From assembly GCA_013285905.1 (NCBI GenBank), contig JABDGU010000008.1:1-64000 (forward strand): a stretch of 64,000 nt of DNA, given 5' to 3'. The notes under the pieces are model-generated. The model made no database searches and was not told the origin of the DNA. It saw nothing but the letters and a program-made list of their open reading frames with translations. The DNA comes from Bacteroidota bacterium (lineage in GTDB: Bacteria; Bacteroidota; Bacteroidia; Chitinophagales; Chitinophagaceae). This document shows positions 35,741 to 44,667 of this stretch, in pieces; the stretch's first letter is position 1; each line of letters starts with the position of its first letter. Position numbers and translations under genes: made by a program.

Positions 35741-37684
35741 TTAATAGACATTCCCATTTTCGTCGAGGATTGCAAGAATACGAGGGTCAGTATATGGGTT
35801 TGTATAGAAAGCAATGGCGGTCCTGGAATAAGGTTGATAAGTGATCTGCGAAATTTTGCCAAAAGGAATAACTATTTTTTCAGACTTCAGGGAATAAACG
35901 CCTTCGTTGCCGTTCTCATCCTCGCAAATGAGGGCAAAAGGCTCATCATTCAGATTTACAAGCTCCTTGAAAGAGAATTTGTCCAGCCTGATTATTTCGC
36001 CAGATTCTGCATGCCAGATACAATGTCCCTTGTCAAAATAAAGCAATCGGTTGCCATTGTAAAATTGAAACTGAGGATAATTTTCTGCTCTTACAGGCAC
36101 AGATGCCTTTATATTTCCAAGAGAGTCTATAATCATTAATTTAGTAAAAACCCGTTTTGTACTATTGTTGTATTTATCATACGGATCAACTCTTTCATAG
36201 TCAAGGTTGCAGGCCAAACGCATTCCTTTTGATACCTGGCCACCAATAAAATCGAAGGGCTTGCCCCCTGCCAATAATTTCCCGGATCGGTCGAACCACT
36301 GTACTATGTCCTTACGTTTGGTTTTAAATGAACCGTCATCCACGCCGATGGATTGAAACAATGGCGGCAGAATTTCGGCGAGGCTGTCATCGCCTTTATC
36401 TTTTGGAAAAAATTGGAACACTCCCCACAGACCCCCTACTTTACCCAAAAACATATGTTCGCTTCTTGAGAAGGAAACATCCTGGAATAAGCGGGATAGT
36501 TTTTTAGTTAAAGACGGATCATATACCATGAAAGGTTCCTGTTCGCTGTTTCTGAAAAAATGTAGCCTTTCTACAGTTTTGAATAAATTATTTTTATCTC
36601 TTTGCCCAATATATATACGCGGTACATGAATGATCTCATTTCCGTTTGCATCATATACTGTAAGCGTATCCTTATGAGTGGAACAAAGATGAAGGGCCGG
36701 GGATAAATTGAAATACACTCTTACAGAAGTATCCTTTGTGTGCAAAATGTATTTGCCTTTGTCAAGACTATACAGACCCTCCTTCGTAACATAAACCCCT
36801 CCCTTTACAGAATTGAACTCTAGGGGTATATTTCCATAGAGCGCGCCAGTGCTATCCAATATCCTATAACCAGTGTCACTATAAATAAGGACTTTTCTGC
36901 CCTCATCATAATAGTTTGCCCGGTTTACCATACCATAAAAACGACTTAGCCTCTCCCCTTTCACATTATATACTACTCTATAATTGGCTGAATCGACTGT
37001 AAAGATATTCCCGTTGAATATAATGTCATCTGCATTTTCTACGAGGGGAGGAGCCTGGTGTGTATTGCCCTGCCGATCAATAAGGCTGTAATCCGTACTA
37101 TCATTCCAGGCAAGAAAATATTGGTCGTAGGATTTCTGGACAATTTTTTTGTAACGGAATGGCAATAAGGTTTTACGAGGAAAGAGCTGAATAAGTCCTT
37201 TATACCCTGCAGAATCGAGCATACAAAAATTGGTATAATGCCCATCCTGATACCATGTTACGAGGCCCAGCAGGGTATCAAGGCGCCCGCTTTTAAAAAC
37301 GATAACAGCTCTCGGTTTTTCATTGTTTCCACCGGGCATCCACTCCAGCCTTGATATTTTATAAGCATCCGGCCTTTTCATACCCGTGTACCAGAAAGCC
37401 AGCAGACAGGTGTCTGTGATCTTGTTCATGGCATTGCAGCTAATCAGCTTTTTCCCTCTGGATGAATATATGTCAACCAAAGACCCGTCTTTAGTGGCGT
37501 AAAAAAAAGAATCATCCTTTGCTATGCCTAAATAATCGGGAGAAACAACAACATTTTTTTTAGCATCGCAGATGCCATATTTGCCACTAAGATTATAGAT
37601 GTATAACTGGCCTGTACGTGCATTGACCGGTTGCCGGCAGGCAGACGCCAATAAGAACAAGAAAATAACAAAGACGTATTTCAT
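35741..37684 (-). CDS. Large lipoprotein with WG-like repeats
   Basis: A 647-residue protein with a lipoprotein leader (MKYVFVIFLFLLASAC, lipobox LASAC). The mature protein has many repeats of about 45 residues with YSLIDRQGN, YRILDSTGAL, YGICDAKKN and WGVFQFF cores. These resemble WG/KWG repeats, which build beta-propeller-like scaffolds. No enzyme motif is seen. It is probably outer-membrane anchored and possibly part of an operon with the 192-residue protein downstream. Confidence 0.75.
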   Translation of the reverse strand: MKYVFVIFLFLLASACRQPVNARTGQLYIYNLSGKYGICDAKKNVVVSPDYLGIAKDDSFFYATKDGSLVDIYSSRGKKLISCNAMNKITDTCLLAFWYTGMKRPDAYKISRLEWMPGGNNEKPRAVIVFKSGRLDTLLGLVTWYQDGHYTNFCMLDSAGYKGLIQLFPRKTLLPFRYKKIVQKSYDQYFLAWNDSTDYSLIDRQGNTHQAPPLVENADDIIFNGNIFTVDSANYRVVYNVKGERLSRFYGMVNRANYYDEGRKVLIYSDTGYRILDSTGALYGNIPLEFNSVKGGVYVTKEGLYSLDKGKYILHTKDTSVRVYFNLSPALHLCSTHKDTLTVYDANGNEIIHVPRIYIGQRDKNNLFKTVERLHFFRNSEQEPFMVYDPSLTKKLSRLFQDVSFSRSEHMFLGKVGGLWGVFQFFPKDKGDDSLAEILPPLFQSIGVDDGSFKTKRKDIVQWFDRSGKLLAGGKPFDFIGGQVSKGMRLACNLDYERVDPYDKYNNSTKRVFTKLMIIDSLGNIKASVPVRAENYPQFQFYNGNRLLYFDKGHCIWHAESGEIIRLDKFSFKELVNLNDEPFALICEDENGNEGVYSLKSEKIVIPFGKISQITYQPYSRTAIAFYTNPYTDPRILAILDENGNVY

Positions 37685-37810
37685 AACAGCACTATGAATG
37701 TACTAATTCATAGTCGGGTAAACAAAAAACACCCCGAATGATATCACGTGGTAATGCCAATTGGACTTCTAAATTAATCATGGCTAAAGCCGAAAACTTT
37801 ATGCCTTTAT

Positions 37811-37834
37811 AACCCCGGCTTGAAAGCCGGGGTT
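37811..37834. repeat. AACCCCGGCTT hairpin
   Basis: Perfect arms AACCCCGGCTT/AAGCCGGGGTT with a 2-nt centre, flanked by CTAAAGCCG-type debris. It is a common dispersed palindrome type in this group and lies between the lipoprotein gene and rnpB. Confidence 0.8.
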
Positions 37835-37855
37835 ACTATATTTTAGAGAACTAAC

Positions 37856-37879
37856 AAGTCCCGTATTTAAGGGGGACTT
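37856..37879 (-). terminator. Hairpin downstream of rnpB
   Basis: Arms AAGTCCC (37856-37862) and GGGACTT (37873-37879) lie just past the rnpB 3' end on the minus strand. It is weaker than a classical terminator, but in the right place. Confidence 0.45.
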
Positions 37880-37899
37880 ATTGCTTGTAAAAGTAAAAA

Positions 37900-38262
37900 A
37901 AACAATACCTGTAAGCCGGATTCTGTAATCTCATGTTGCCATGAAACGTTATCATTTATCTGGGACCTTGCTCACGCAAGACCTCAAGCTGCCAACCCGC
38001 GGACATCGAACTAGCCGTTCTCAGGCATCCGCCTATTTGGCATTTCAGCGCGCAAGGTTTACCCCATAATGCTGTTACCAAGACTATGCGTAGGCTTTTA
38101 CCCTACATTTTCACCCGTTCCCCATTTGCAGAGGTGGTTATTTTCTGTGGCACTGTCTGTATCGGTTTTGACACCAACCGCAGCCGTTAGCTGCTGCGCT
38201 GCTATATGCTGTCCGGACTTTCCTCCCTTGTTTGCACAAAGGCGATAACTCGGTATTGAGGT
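37900..38262 (-). ncRNA. rnpB: RNase P RNA (bacterial type A)
   Basis: Read on the minus strand it has the universal blocks of the catalytic RNA. These are GAGGAAAGTCCGGAC near the 5' end (CR-I), GGTAACAGC in the middle, and GCCAAATAGGCGG and the closing ACAGAATCCGGCTTAC near the 3' end. The 5' AATACC (38252-38257) pairs with 3' GGTATT (37904-37909) to form P1. The ends are estimated from that pairing. It processes tRNA 5' ends and is encoded alone. Confidence 0.95.
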
Positions 38263-38280
38263 GTAAAGGTAATGATTAAT

Positions 38281-38309
38281 TTAACCGCAGAGACGCGAAG
38301 ACGCAAAGT
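38281..38309 (+). repeat. Dispersed GCAAAG repeat
   Basis: TTAACCGCAGAGACGCGAAG followed by ACGCAAAGT, related to 62121-62150 and to the inverted copy at 14984-15027. Confidence 0.7.
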
Positions 38310-38353
38310 TTTAGAAACCCTATTATAATTGAAGTACATAGGCATCCGTAACA

Positions 38354-39019
38354 TTATAAATGCCAGCCCTGAAAATCGGCTTTGGTGAGGCCTTTGCGGA
38401 GGAGTTCCTCGTATTCGGACTGTCGCAATGCCCTGTTTTTCCTTGTGGAAGGGTCGAATACTATACCCTTTTCAATCCATCTTACACCCGACCTGAGTAC
38501 CACGTTCTTTTTCGGTATATAGCCGTCATTTTCGAGTGCGGGAACTTCGGGATTTTTTATCCCTTCTTTATCCCGTGCCGAAGTAATAATTGCCTGACTA
38601 TCAATATTTTTGATGGTTTCTTTATCTGAAGCAGGAGCTTGTTTTGCAGCAATGTTTTTATTTGCCTGATCTATCTCCTTACGTATCTGCTGCACATCTT
38701 CGACTGTATAGTTGGGGAACTTAAATATTGCCTGTACCAATTTGGATTGCATGGTGACTTCTTCGGCAGTTGGAAAGTTATTGCCTTCTTCCCTGGTGAC
38801 TATATACTCGGAGAGCGAGCCCAACTGGGTATAGAGATTATGCCGTATCATTAAAGGCGAGATGGCTATGCTGGTTTTTATTTCGTGCCAGTTGTTTTGT
38901 TTGACCCAGTAGGATATGGTTTTGGGATGGACGCCAAGCTGCGCTGCAATGGCTGTTTGAGTTTTGCCCTCTTTGATGTAGAGGTCGCGGGCGATGTTTT
39001 GTTGAGTGGCTTGTATCAT
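38354..39019 (-). CDS. Terminase-gpP-like helix-turn-helix protein
   Basis: A 221-residue protein. The N-terminal 40 residues are a classic HTH (ARDLYIKEGKTQTAIAAQLG then VHPKTISYWVKQNNW), as in the DNA-binding part of phage terminase gpP-like proteins. The centre is helical and charged; the C-terminus has RSGVRWIEKG and a KADFQGWHL end. No other phage gene is nearby, so this is either a domesticated regulator or a lone phage remnant. Confidence 0.75.
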   Translation of the reverse strand: MIQATQQNIARDLYIKEGKTQTAIAAQLGVHPKTISYWVKQNNWHEIKTSIAISPLMIRHNLYTQLGSLSEYIVTREEGNNFPTAEEVTMQSKLVQAIFKFPNYTVEDVQQIRKEIDQANKNIAAKQAPASDKETIKNIDSQAIITSARDKEGIKNPEVPALENDGYIPKKNVVLRSGVRWIEKGIVFDPSTRKNRALRQSEYEELLRKGLTKADFQGWHL

Positions 39020-39030
39020 AGTTTATCAGT

Positions 39031-39080
39031 TTAATGTGGGATAATACGAGGAAATGTGGGGTAATGTGATGGAATGTGGT
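39031..39080. repeat. AATGTGGGG-like tandem tract upstream of the HTH gene
   Basis: Degenerate repeated AATGTGG units (TTTAATGTGGGAT, GAAATGTGGGG, TAATGTGATGG, AATGTGG). The same unit type occurs at 57671-57731, again directly upstream of a minus-strand start. Confidence 0.65.
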
Positions 39081-39402
39081 TTTAATGGAAGAAAGGTTTT
39101 CCCGCAGAAACTCGCGGAAACACGCAGAAATGTATTAAGCGTGAGTGATACAATTGATTTTTCAGTGGATACTCGCAGAAACGTGTTATGTAATTGTGTT
39201 GATGCTATTTTCGATGTCATAACAGACTGTTTTAGGGTGTAAAATTAAGTTGAGGTTTGGGGATAGGCAAAAGAAGATATTCACTTTTTTAAGGTGAGGT
39301 TTGGAACTGGGAATTCATTACTGGTATTGCATTTCGGGGGTTTTAAGGCGTGGATTTTGTGGATAAGGATTGGGATTCTTTGGATTAGCGGAACATTGGA
39401 TT

Positions 39403-39478
39403 TCCAGTCGGAGACTGGCAGGATATTGCAGGCACAAGTTGGCTGGCACACAAGGCTCGGCCCCAAACTTGCGCCAGT
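39403..39478. repeat. Hairpin repeat family, copy 1
   Basis: It opens with CCAGTCGGAGACTGG (an inverted repeat), then GGCACAAGTTGGCTGG and closes GCGCCAGT. It has two inverted-repeat parts: CCAGTC/GACTGG, and ACAAGTTGGC against GCCCCAAACTTG-like sequence. Compare 39496-39572 and 40915-40960. Confidence 0.85.
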
Positions 39479-39495
39479 ATGGGCATGCATTAGAC

Positions 39496-39572
39496 TCCAG
39501 TCGCAGACTGGCAGGATTTATAGGCACAAGTTGGCTAATGCACACAAAGCTGCGCGCCAAACTTGCGCCAGT
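39496..39572. repeat. Hairpin repeat family, copy 2
   Basis: CCAGTCGCAGACTGG, then AGGCACAAGTTGGCTAATG and GCCAAACTTGCGCCAGT. It follows copy 1 in direct orientation at 93 bp pitch. Confidence 0.85.
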
Positions 39573-39625
39573 GTAGTAAATATGGTGAAAGAGGCGTATC
39601 TTGATATGTGAATGAGTGCAAAAAA

Positions 39626-40282
39626 ATGATCGGAAATAAAATGTATAAATATCTATTAGCTGCAGTAATAATTCTTTTGGCGATGAATGCAGATGCCCAG
39701 CCTTTGGGCGGCGTGACACTATACAGGTACAATTTTTCCAACAGCCACCATCATCCGGGGACGCATAAGAAAAAAGTACGCGAGCGAAAGGCCATTGAAA
39801 AAGATATGTTCAAGAACCTGGAAGGGGTGGAGTTTACGGGCTACTTAGTGTATGACAAAGATACTTTTGAGGGGAAAATATCTTATGACGCGATGGACTT
39901 TGTGATGCCATGCAAGAAAGATTCGACTGATTATTTTGATATTGAAGACCCCAGCCTGAAATATGTTTTTCTCGACGCAGGCGACAGCATCCATAAAATT
40001 GTTTTAGAGCGGCTTGACAATAATAAGATGTACCGCTTGCTGCATAATGGCAAACTGATGATATTTGATACCTATTATAACTTCGATTATCATTCAAAAG
40101 AGATCTTCAAGAAAGACATGGCCATAATCTATGACGGCAAGATGGAGAAAATAAACGATAAGGCAATAGAGGATTGTAAAAGCAGGCTTATCTTTTGTAT
40201 CAATAAAGTTTATGGTTTAAATATAAAACCGGGCGACTATGATGAGAACGGCTTATTACTGTTTATACAGAAGTTAAATTAG
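39626..40282 (+). CDS. Secreted protein of unknown function
   Basis: A protein of about 218 residues. The start is uncertain: 39608, 39626 and 39641 are in frame, and 39626 (MIGNKMYKYLLAAVIILL) keeps a good signal peptide ending NADAQ. The mature part has a His-rich patch (SHHHPGTHKKK), basic residues, then a mixed alpha/beta region (FTGYLVYDKDTFEGKISYD). Two cysteines are near the C-terminus (EDCKSRLIFCINK). I do not recognise the family. Confidence 0.6.
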   Translation: MIGNKMYKYLLAAVIILLAMNADAQPLGGVTLYRYNFSNSHHHPGTHKKKVRERKAIEKDMFKNLEGVEFTGYLVYDKDTFEGKISYDAMDFVMPCKKDSTDYFDIEDPSLKYVFLDAGDSIHKIVLERLDNNKMYRLLHNGKLMIFDTYYNFDYHSKEIFKKDMAIIYDGKMEKINDKAIEDCKSRLIFCINKVYGLNIKPGDYDENGLLLFIQKLN

Positions 40283-40374
40283 AGCTGAGCTTCGCTGCGG
40301 TTGTTGGTGTTGCCGGCGCACATGGCCACCCTACGCACACAACAACGGCGGCATACCAACAAAGGCGTAAAATA

Positions 40375-40746
40375 CTATTTATAGAAAGGCGTACTGGAAT
40401 GCCAGGGCATATGTACCTCCTCGCATTGGAACGAGTGATTATCAATATCGAGTCTTATATGTTCGGTATATGCAAAATCGTTTGAAGCTAGTTTAGCAAA
40501 CTTTACATTTCCGTAGGCGTTTACAATTCCATTTTGCTTGTCGTAAGTGGCGCTATCGCAGTGGATATCGAGACCAGACATTTGTAATATTACACTCCCA
40601 GTTAAAATCATGTTAGCCGAAGATGATACGCTAAGATCATTTGAGTGGATGATGGTAAAATCATTGCTTTGTCCCTTGCCTACATTGGTATCCTGCCCAT
40701 GGGTTATTAAAGGCAAGAGCATAAATAAAAGAAGCATTTGTTTCAT
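40375..40746 (-). CDS. Short OstA/LptA-like periplasmic protein
   Basis: A 123-residue protein with a signal peptide (ending THGQ). Its body has the beta-jelly-roll repeat pattern of LPS-transport LptA/OstA domains: MILTGSVILQMSGLDIHCDS, ATYDKQNGIVNAYGNVKF. It is shorter than LptA and probably an accessory family member. Assignment rests on pattern only. Confidence 0.5.
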   Translation of the reverse strand: MKQMLLLFMLLPLITHGQDTNVGKGQSNDFTIIHSNDLSVSSSANMILTGSVILQMSGLDIHCDSATYDKQNGIVNAYGNVKFAKLASNDFAYTEHIRLDIDNHSFQCEEVHMPWHSSTPFYK

Positions 40747-40914
40747 ACCTATATGCTATTTATAGAATAAAGCTACTTAATTTATTTATTGGATGCTGTT
40801 AGGGGTAATATTTTAACATTTGGAGCATGGGGCGCATTCCACCCTGCGTGTGGTTGAGTGCTGATGTTCAAGACGCTTCAACCAGTGTAGAGTTAAATTA
40901 TGGTTACATTGATG

Positions 40915-40960
40915 ACACAAGTTGGATCACACAAAGCTAGGCACCAAACTCTTGCGCCAG
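40915..40960. repeat. Hairpin repeat family, copy 3 (partial)
   Basis: CACAAGTTGGATCACACAAA then GCTAGGCACCAAACTCTTGCG and CCAG. It matches the second half of the units at 39403-39572 but lacks the CCAGTC/GACTGG hairpin. Confidence 0.75.
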
Positions 40961-41002
40961 CGCGTGTTTAAGACGCCCGCATTGCGTGAGATTATTATCC
41001 TG

Positions 41003-41043
41003 CCCTCATTTCGTGAGATTGCTTCGTTCCTCGCAATGACGCG
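41003..41043. repeat. 41-bp dispersed repeat, copy 1
   Basis: CCCTCATTTCGTGAGATTGC then TTCGTTCCTCGCAATGACGCG. It matches 43433-43473 at 39 of 41 positions; the two changes (T/C, A/G) lie in complementary arms, so the hairpin is preserved. Confidence 0.85.
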
Positions 41044-41056
41044 TGAGTGTGGTTGT

Positions 41057-41593
41057 TTATCCCCCAAACATTTCCATTTGGTTGCTTTTGCCTGAATGCT
41101 TGCGTTCGTGCTCAATGAGCCATTTTTTGTTGGGCAGGCCACCGCCATAACCGGTGAGGCTGCCGTTCTCTCCTATCACCCTGTGGCAGGGAATAATGAT
41201 AGCGATGCAGTTCTCGCCATTGGCGCCTGCAACTGCCCTGATGGCTTTTTCATTGCCAAGAAAAATAGATTGCTGCTTGTAGGAACGGGTTTCTCCGTAA
41301 GGGATCTTTAGCAAGCCATTCCATACTGTTTTCTGAAAATCGGTGCCAACCAAATGCAGAGGCAGATCGAATTCTTTTCTTGTGCCTGTAAAATATTCAT
41401 GCATTTGCTGTTCGAGGGTTGTTATGTAGGGATGCTCTCCCTCTTCGTATGAATCATTTAATGCAGTCAGCAATCGTTTGTTGATAGCTGGCATCATCTT
41501 CCTATAGGGGAATTCGAAAAGGCAGATGCCCTCGTCGGTAGCCCCTGCAAGCATTTTGCCCAATGGGGTAATAATTTGTTTGGTAATGATCAC
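41057..41593 (-). CDS. ogt: Methylated-DNA--protein-cysteine methyltransferase
   Basis: A 178-residue suicide repair protein that transfers alkyl groups from O6-alkylguanine to its own cysteine. It has the PCHRVIG active-site motif (Cys in IIIPCHRV), TDFQKTVWNGLLKIPYGETRSY and the GSLTGYGGGLPNKKWLIEHE closing block. The start overlaps the subtilase stop by 4 bp, so it is translationally coupled to an unrelated secreted protease. Confidence 0.95.
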   Translation of the reverse strand: MIITKQIITPLGKMLAGATDEGICLFEFPYRKMMPAINKRLLTALNDSYEEGEHPYITTLEQQMHEYFTGTRKEFDLPLHLVGTDFQKTVWNGLLKIPYGETRSYKQQSIFLGNEKAIRAVAGANGENCIAIIIPCHRVIGENGSLTGYGGGLPNKKWLIEHERKHSGKSNQMEMFGG

Positions 41594-43191
41594 AATTTTA
41601 AAACTTTTTGAACAGAAGCGTTGCCATTAATGTCCCTGAGCTTTATGGTGTAAAGGCCCGCTTGAAAATCGTGCATGTAAATGCCCGAAACATTTCCATA
41701 AGACATTAATCGCTGACCTAAGTAATTGTATAATTCGACTTCAACTATTTTATCTTTAGCGTCTATCTTCAGATAATCATTTACAGGGTTAGGATAGATA
41801 ATGATATTGTCTGAAATTGAATTGACCACGGGCACAAAGGTCGGCAGTGTGCAGTCATAGGTCTTTACTTTTTCTATGGCCTTAAATAAATTAAGCCTGC
41901 CACACGAGACGATCATACCCACAAGCGCAGGCAAGGTATCGACCGAGGTTAAAAGATATTGTTTCATGACCAAAGCAAGGCTATCAGGATATTGTTTGTA
42001 ATCATCCAGCATTTTCTGGCACGCAGCGGACCACATGAGGGCTATAGCCCCAGCCACATGCGGACTTGCAGCAGAAGTGCCTCCAAAACTTGCATAGGTA
42101 CTGTCAAGCCCGACTGTAAATGTTGCATTGCCGGGAGCGGCTATGTCTACGTTATTTGGCCCATAGCCACCATGCCTGTTGTCGTTGCTGTCGGTGCCGG
42201 TAACAATGATGGTAAAATTACTTGCACATTGTGAAGGGATGTCAGGACATGTGTCCACATCGCAATTAGGGTTATTGGAAGTTGCACCGGCACTTAATAT
42301 GCCAGTGCTGCCAAGAGAATCATACATGGCATTCCAGAGGGGATATTGGTAGCCATAGCCGGCGGGGCCAAATGATGAATTAGTTACAACCACGAATGCG
42401 CCCTTTGCTCCGTTGGTTTGATTGTATAATTGTCTTTGTTTGAAAACATAGGAATAGGCACTAACTACCGAAGCCTCATTATTTTCGTTTGTGGCGACAA
42501 GCATTTCCTTTACATTCCAGCATACACCGGCAACACCTGTAATATTATTACCCATTGCACCCGATATGCCCGCACATGCGGTGCCATGATTTAAAAGCGG
42601 GAAGCTGTCATTGAGCCAAACCGTGTTCCAACCATGGTAGTCGTCTACGTAACCGTCGCTGTCATCATCAATACCATTATGAGGTATCTCAGCAGTGTTC
42701 TTCCAGTAATTCATATCGGGTTGAGTGAGGTCGAAACCACCATCAACTGTTGCAACAACTATTTGTGTTCCATTGATCGTCATACCACCAGTCACCGAAT
42801 CCCAGGCCTGGGGCGCAGAAATTTTTCGCATATCCCATTGTTTTGCAAAAAACGTATCATTCGGGTTGCCTTTTAGGGGAATATAATTATGATTGAACTG
42901 GACAATTTTCACTGAGGGGTCGGCAGCTATTTTTCTTTTTGCAGCTTCCGCATCCATTGTTGAAGTATCGTAGGAAACACGCCATATATTCCATTCAGCA
43001 GAAATTTTGGAAAGCTTAGTTAGATGTATGTCTGTAAAACGATCGCTAAGTTCTTCTATACTGCTGCCGCTCGTAAGCATAACTAAAAACTCCCCCGGGA
43101 AATATGTTTCCTTAGACTCGGGATAATTGCTTTGTGCAAAAAGGGATGCGCAGCAAGACAAAAAACATAATAATGTGAGTATTCGCTTCAT
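41590..43191 (-). CDS. Subtilisin-like serine protease with T9SS sorting domain
   Basis: A 533-residue protein; start at 43191 (MKRILTLLCFLSCC) for a proper signal peptide. A short inhibitor-like prodomain (about 25-100) precedes the S8 catalytic domain. The Asp is in VVATVDGGFDL, the His in NHGTACAGISG and the Ser in FGGTSAASPHVAGAIALMW. The oxyanion Asn lies in TNSSFGPAG. A T9SS domain closes it (IIIYPNPVND ... VQKVLKL). It is a secreted protease; the catalytic triad is intact. Confidence 0.94.
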   Translation of the reverse strand: MKRILTLLCFLSCCASLFAQSNYPESKETYFPGEFLVMLTSGSSIEELSDRFTDIHLTKLSKISAEWNIWRVSYDTSTMDAEAAKRKIAADPSVKIVQFNHNYIPLKGNPNDTFFAKQWDMRKISAPQAWDSVTGGMTINGTQIVVATVDGGFDLTQPDMNYWKNTAEIPHNGIDDDSDGYVDDYHGWNTVWLNDSFPLLNHGTACAGISGAMGNNITGVAGVCWNVKEMLVATNENNEASVVSAYSYVFKQRQLYNQTNGAKGAFVVVTNSSFGPAGYGYQYPLWNAMYDSLGSTGILSAGATSNNPNCDVDTCPDIPSQCASNFTIIVTGTDSNDNRHGGYGPNNVDIAAPGNATFTVGLDSTYASFGGTSAASPHVAGAIALMWSAACQKMLDDYKQYPDSLALVMKQYLLTSVDTLPALVGMIVSCGRLNLFKAIEKVKTYDCTLPTFVPVVNSISDNIIIYPNPVNDYLKIDAKDKIVEVELYNYLGQRLMSYGNVSGIYMHDFQAGLYTIKLRDINGNASVQKVLKL

Positions 43192-43364
43192 AATAGAATA
43201 TTCACAAATTACGATAATAAAGCTGATGTGCAATTGAAAAATGTCACCCTTTCAGGGATTTTGTCTTTTGTTCGTCATTGTTCTATAATCATTACATCCC
43301 TTCGGGATTTTCTGAAAAAAGGCAATAGGAATTGAAGGATGGGGTAATTGCCAATAGAGTTGTC

Positions 43365-43382
43365 GTTGGTCAGGCGACCAAC
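43365..43382. repeat. GTTGGTC palindrome
   Basis: Arms GTTGGTC/GACCAAC around AGGC. The block CAGGCGACCAACAA recurs at 57743-57764 as part of a TTGTTGG/CCAACAA hairpin. Confidence 0.7.
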
Positions 43383-43432
43383 AACCGCATTAGAAAGAAT
43401 GACTCACTAATAAAGTTTAGTATTTGTGCATT

Positions 43433-43473
43433 CCCTCATTTCGTGAGACTGCTTCGTTCCTCGCAGTGACGCG
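43433..43473. repeat. 41-bp dispersed repeat, copy 2
   Basis: Same unit as 41003-41043, ending 4 bp before the plsX stop codon, i.e. in the downstream region of a minus-strand gene, as in copy 1. Confidence 0.85.
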
Positions 43474-43477
43474 ATTA

Positions 43478-44434
43478 TCAGGCTATGGCCTGGGCGAAAT
43501 GTTTTCTGAAAGTATTGGTGAGGTCGGCGCTGATGATCTTACGGGCTACGTCTATCATGTTTTTGAAAGCGAGCGCATGAGATATGCCATGGCCAATGAT
43601 AACGGGGCTGTTGATGCCGAGAATGGGCGTGCCACCGTAAATTTCGTAATTAAAGTTATTGAGAAAATCGTCTTCTATTCCACGCTGCTCTTTAAAGATA
43701 TGGTAAATAGATTCCGCCATTTTGATCATTACATTGCCAACAAAACCTTCGCAAATAATTACATCGGCTTTATCGAGAAATACATCGCGGCCTTCTACAT
43801 TACCAACGAAATTGAGTTGTGTGCTTTCCTTAAGTAAAGGATAAGTAGCCTGGGCAAGTATATTGCCTTTACCTTCTTCCTCACCAAGATTGAGCAAGCC
43901 GATACGCGGATTATCAATGCCCATTACGCTTTGAGCATAGATAGAACCCAATTGCGCAAACTGAACCAGATTTTCGGGTTTGCAATCTGCATTGATACCT
44001 ACATCGAGCAGGAAATTGAATTTGCCATCGAGACGTGGCATTGGGGTTGCAATGGTTGGGCGACTGATACCATCTATTGCCTTAACAGTGTACATGGAGC
44101 CCACAAGCATGGCGCCGGTGTTACCCGCACTAATAAAGGCATCGGCCTTCTGCCGTTGCAACATGCCGAAGCCTGTAGCAATGCTGGAGTTTGGTTTTTC
44201 CTTAAGTGCTTTGGTGGGATGCTCATGCATACCTATCACTTCTGGTGCATCAACAAAAGTGTAACGGGACTGATAGGGTTCTAATAAAGACATGTAGGGA
44301 GCGGCAACCTCTGAGTTGCCGATCAATAATAAATGTACAGAAGTATCAGGCTCCTGCCCGAAGTACATCTGTACACCTTTTATCGCTTCCGCGGGGGCGA
44401 AATCACCGCCCATGATATCAAGCCCTATCTTCAT
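43478..44434 (-). CDS. plsX: Phosphate acyltransferase PlsX
   Basis: A 318-residue peripheral membrane enzyme that converts acyl-ACP to acyl-phosphate for phospholipid synthesis. The signature blocks are MKIGLDIMGGDFAPAEAIKG, SAGNTGAMLVGS, ICEGFVGNVMIKMAE and GINSPVIIGHG. It lies directly after rpmF and yceD, the conserved order of this cluster. Confidence 0.97.
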   Translation of the reverse strand: MKIGLDIMGGDFAPAEAIKGVQMYFGQEPDTSVHLLLIGNSEVAAPYMSLLEPYQSRYTFVDAPEVIGMHEHPTKALKEKPNSSIATGFGMLQRQKADAFISAGNTGAMLVGSMYTVKAIDGISRPTIATPMPRLDGKFNFLLDVGINADCKPENLVQFAQLGSIYAQSVMGIDNPRIGLLNLGEEEGKGNILAQATYPLLKESTQLNFVGNVEGRDVFLDKADVIICEGFVGNVMIKMAESIYHIFKEQRGIEDDFLNNFNYEIYGGTPILGINSPVIIGHGISHALAFKNMIDVARKIISADLTNTFRKHFAQAIA

Positions 44435-44451
44435 TAATCTGAAAATATGGG

Positions 44452-44667
44452 TTATAGATTTTTGTCTCCTTCTGCTGCTTCTGCCGGCGCTTTGTCCATC
44501 ACTACCCTACCTTTATAGTAAAGTTTTCCTTCTACCCAATGTGCACGATGGCGCAGATGGCTTTCGCCTGTTACACTGTCAGTGCTCCAGGTAGCGGCAA
44601 CTGCTTTATAGTGCGTGCGGCGTTTAGCGCCACGTTGTTGTGAGTGTCTTCTTTTTGGATTTGGCAT
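44452..44667 (-). CDS. rpmF: 50S ribosomal protein L32
   Basis: A 71-residue protein. [19 protein letters not shown] is the standard L32 start, followed by a basic middle and an acidic, Ala/Glu-rich tail ([12 protein letters not shown]) that is slightly longer than usual. The Cys residues of zinc-binding L32 variants are absent. It lies 17 bp upstream of plsX. Confidence 0.97.
   Translation of the reverse strand: MPNPKRRHSQQRGAKRRTHYKAVAATWSTDSVTGESHLRHRAHWVEGKLYYKGRVVMDKAPAEAAEGDKNL

Larger units (their letters stand above)
39020..39607. other. Repeat-rich non-coding region
   Basis: No gene is supported. In order it holds: an AATGTGG-rich tract (39031-39080); CGCAGAAACTCGCGGAAACA-type units (about 39098-39190); and two 76-77-bp hairpin repeats (39403-39478, 39496-39572). 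Open frames across it on both strands follow the repeats and are not convincing. Confidence 0.7.
40747..41056. other. Repeat-bearing intergenic region
   Basis: No gene is seen. It contains hairpin-repeat copy 3 (40915-40960) and a 41-bp repeat (41003-41043) ending just before the ogt stop codon. Confidence 0.65.

Noticed and set aside
37626-37645. Partial match to the tRNA insert (CTGCCTGCCGG) in the lipoprotein 5' end
   Set aside because: Only 11 bases match and they are codons of the lipobox region, so chance is enough.
39403-39572. CRISPR array
   Set aside because: There are only two long units plus a distant partial one, no short regular spacers, and no cas genes.
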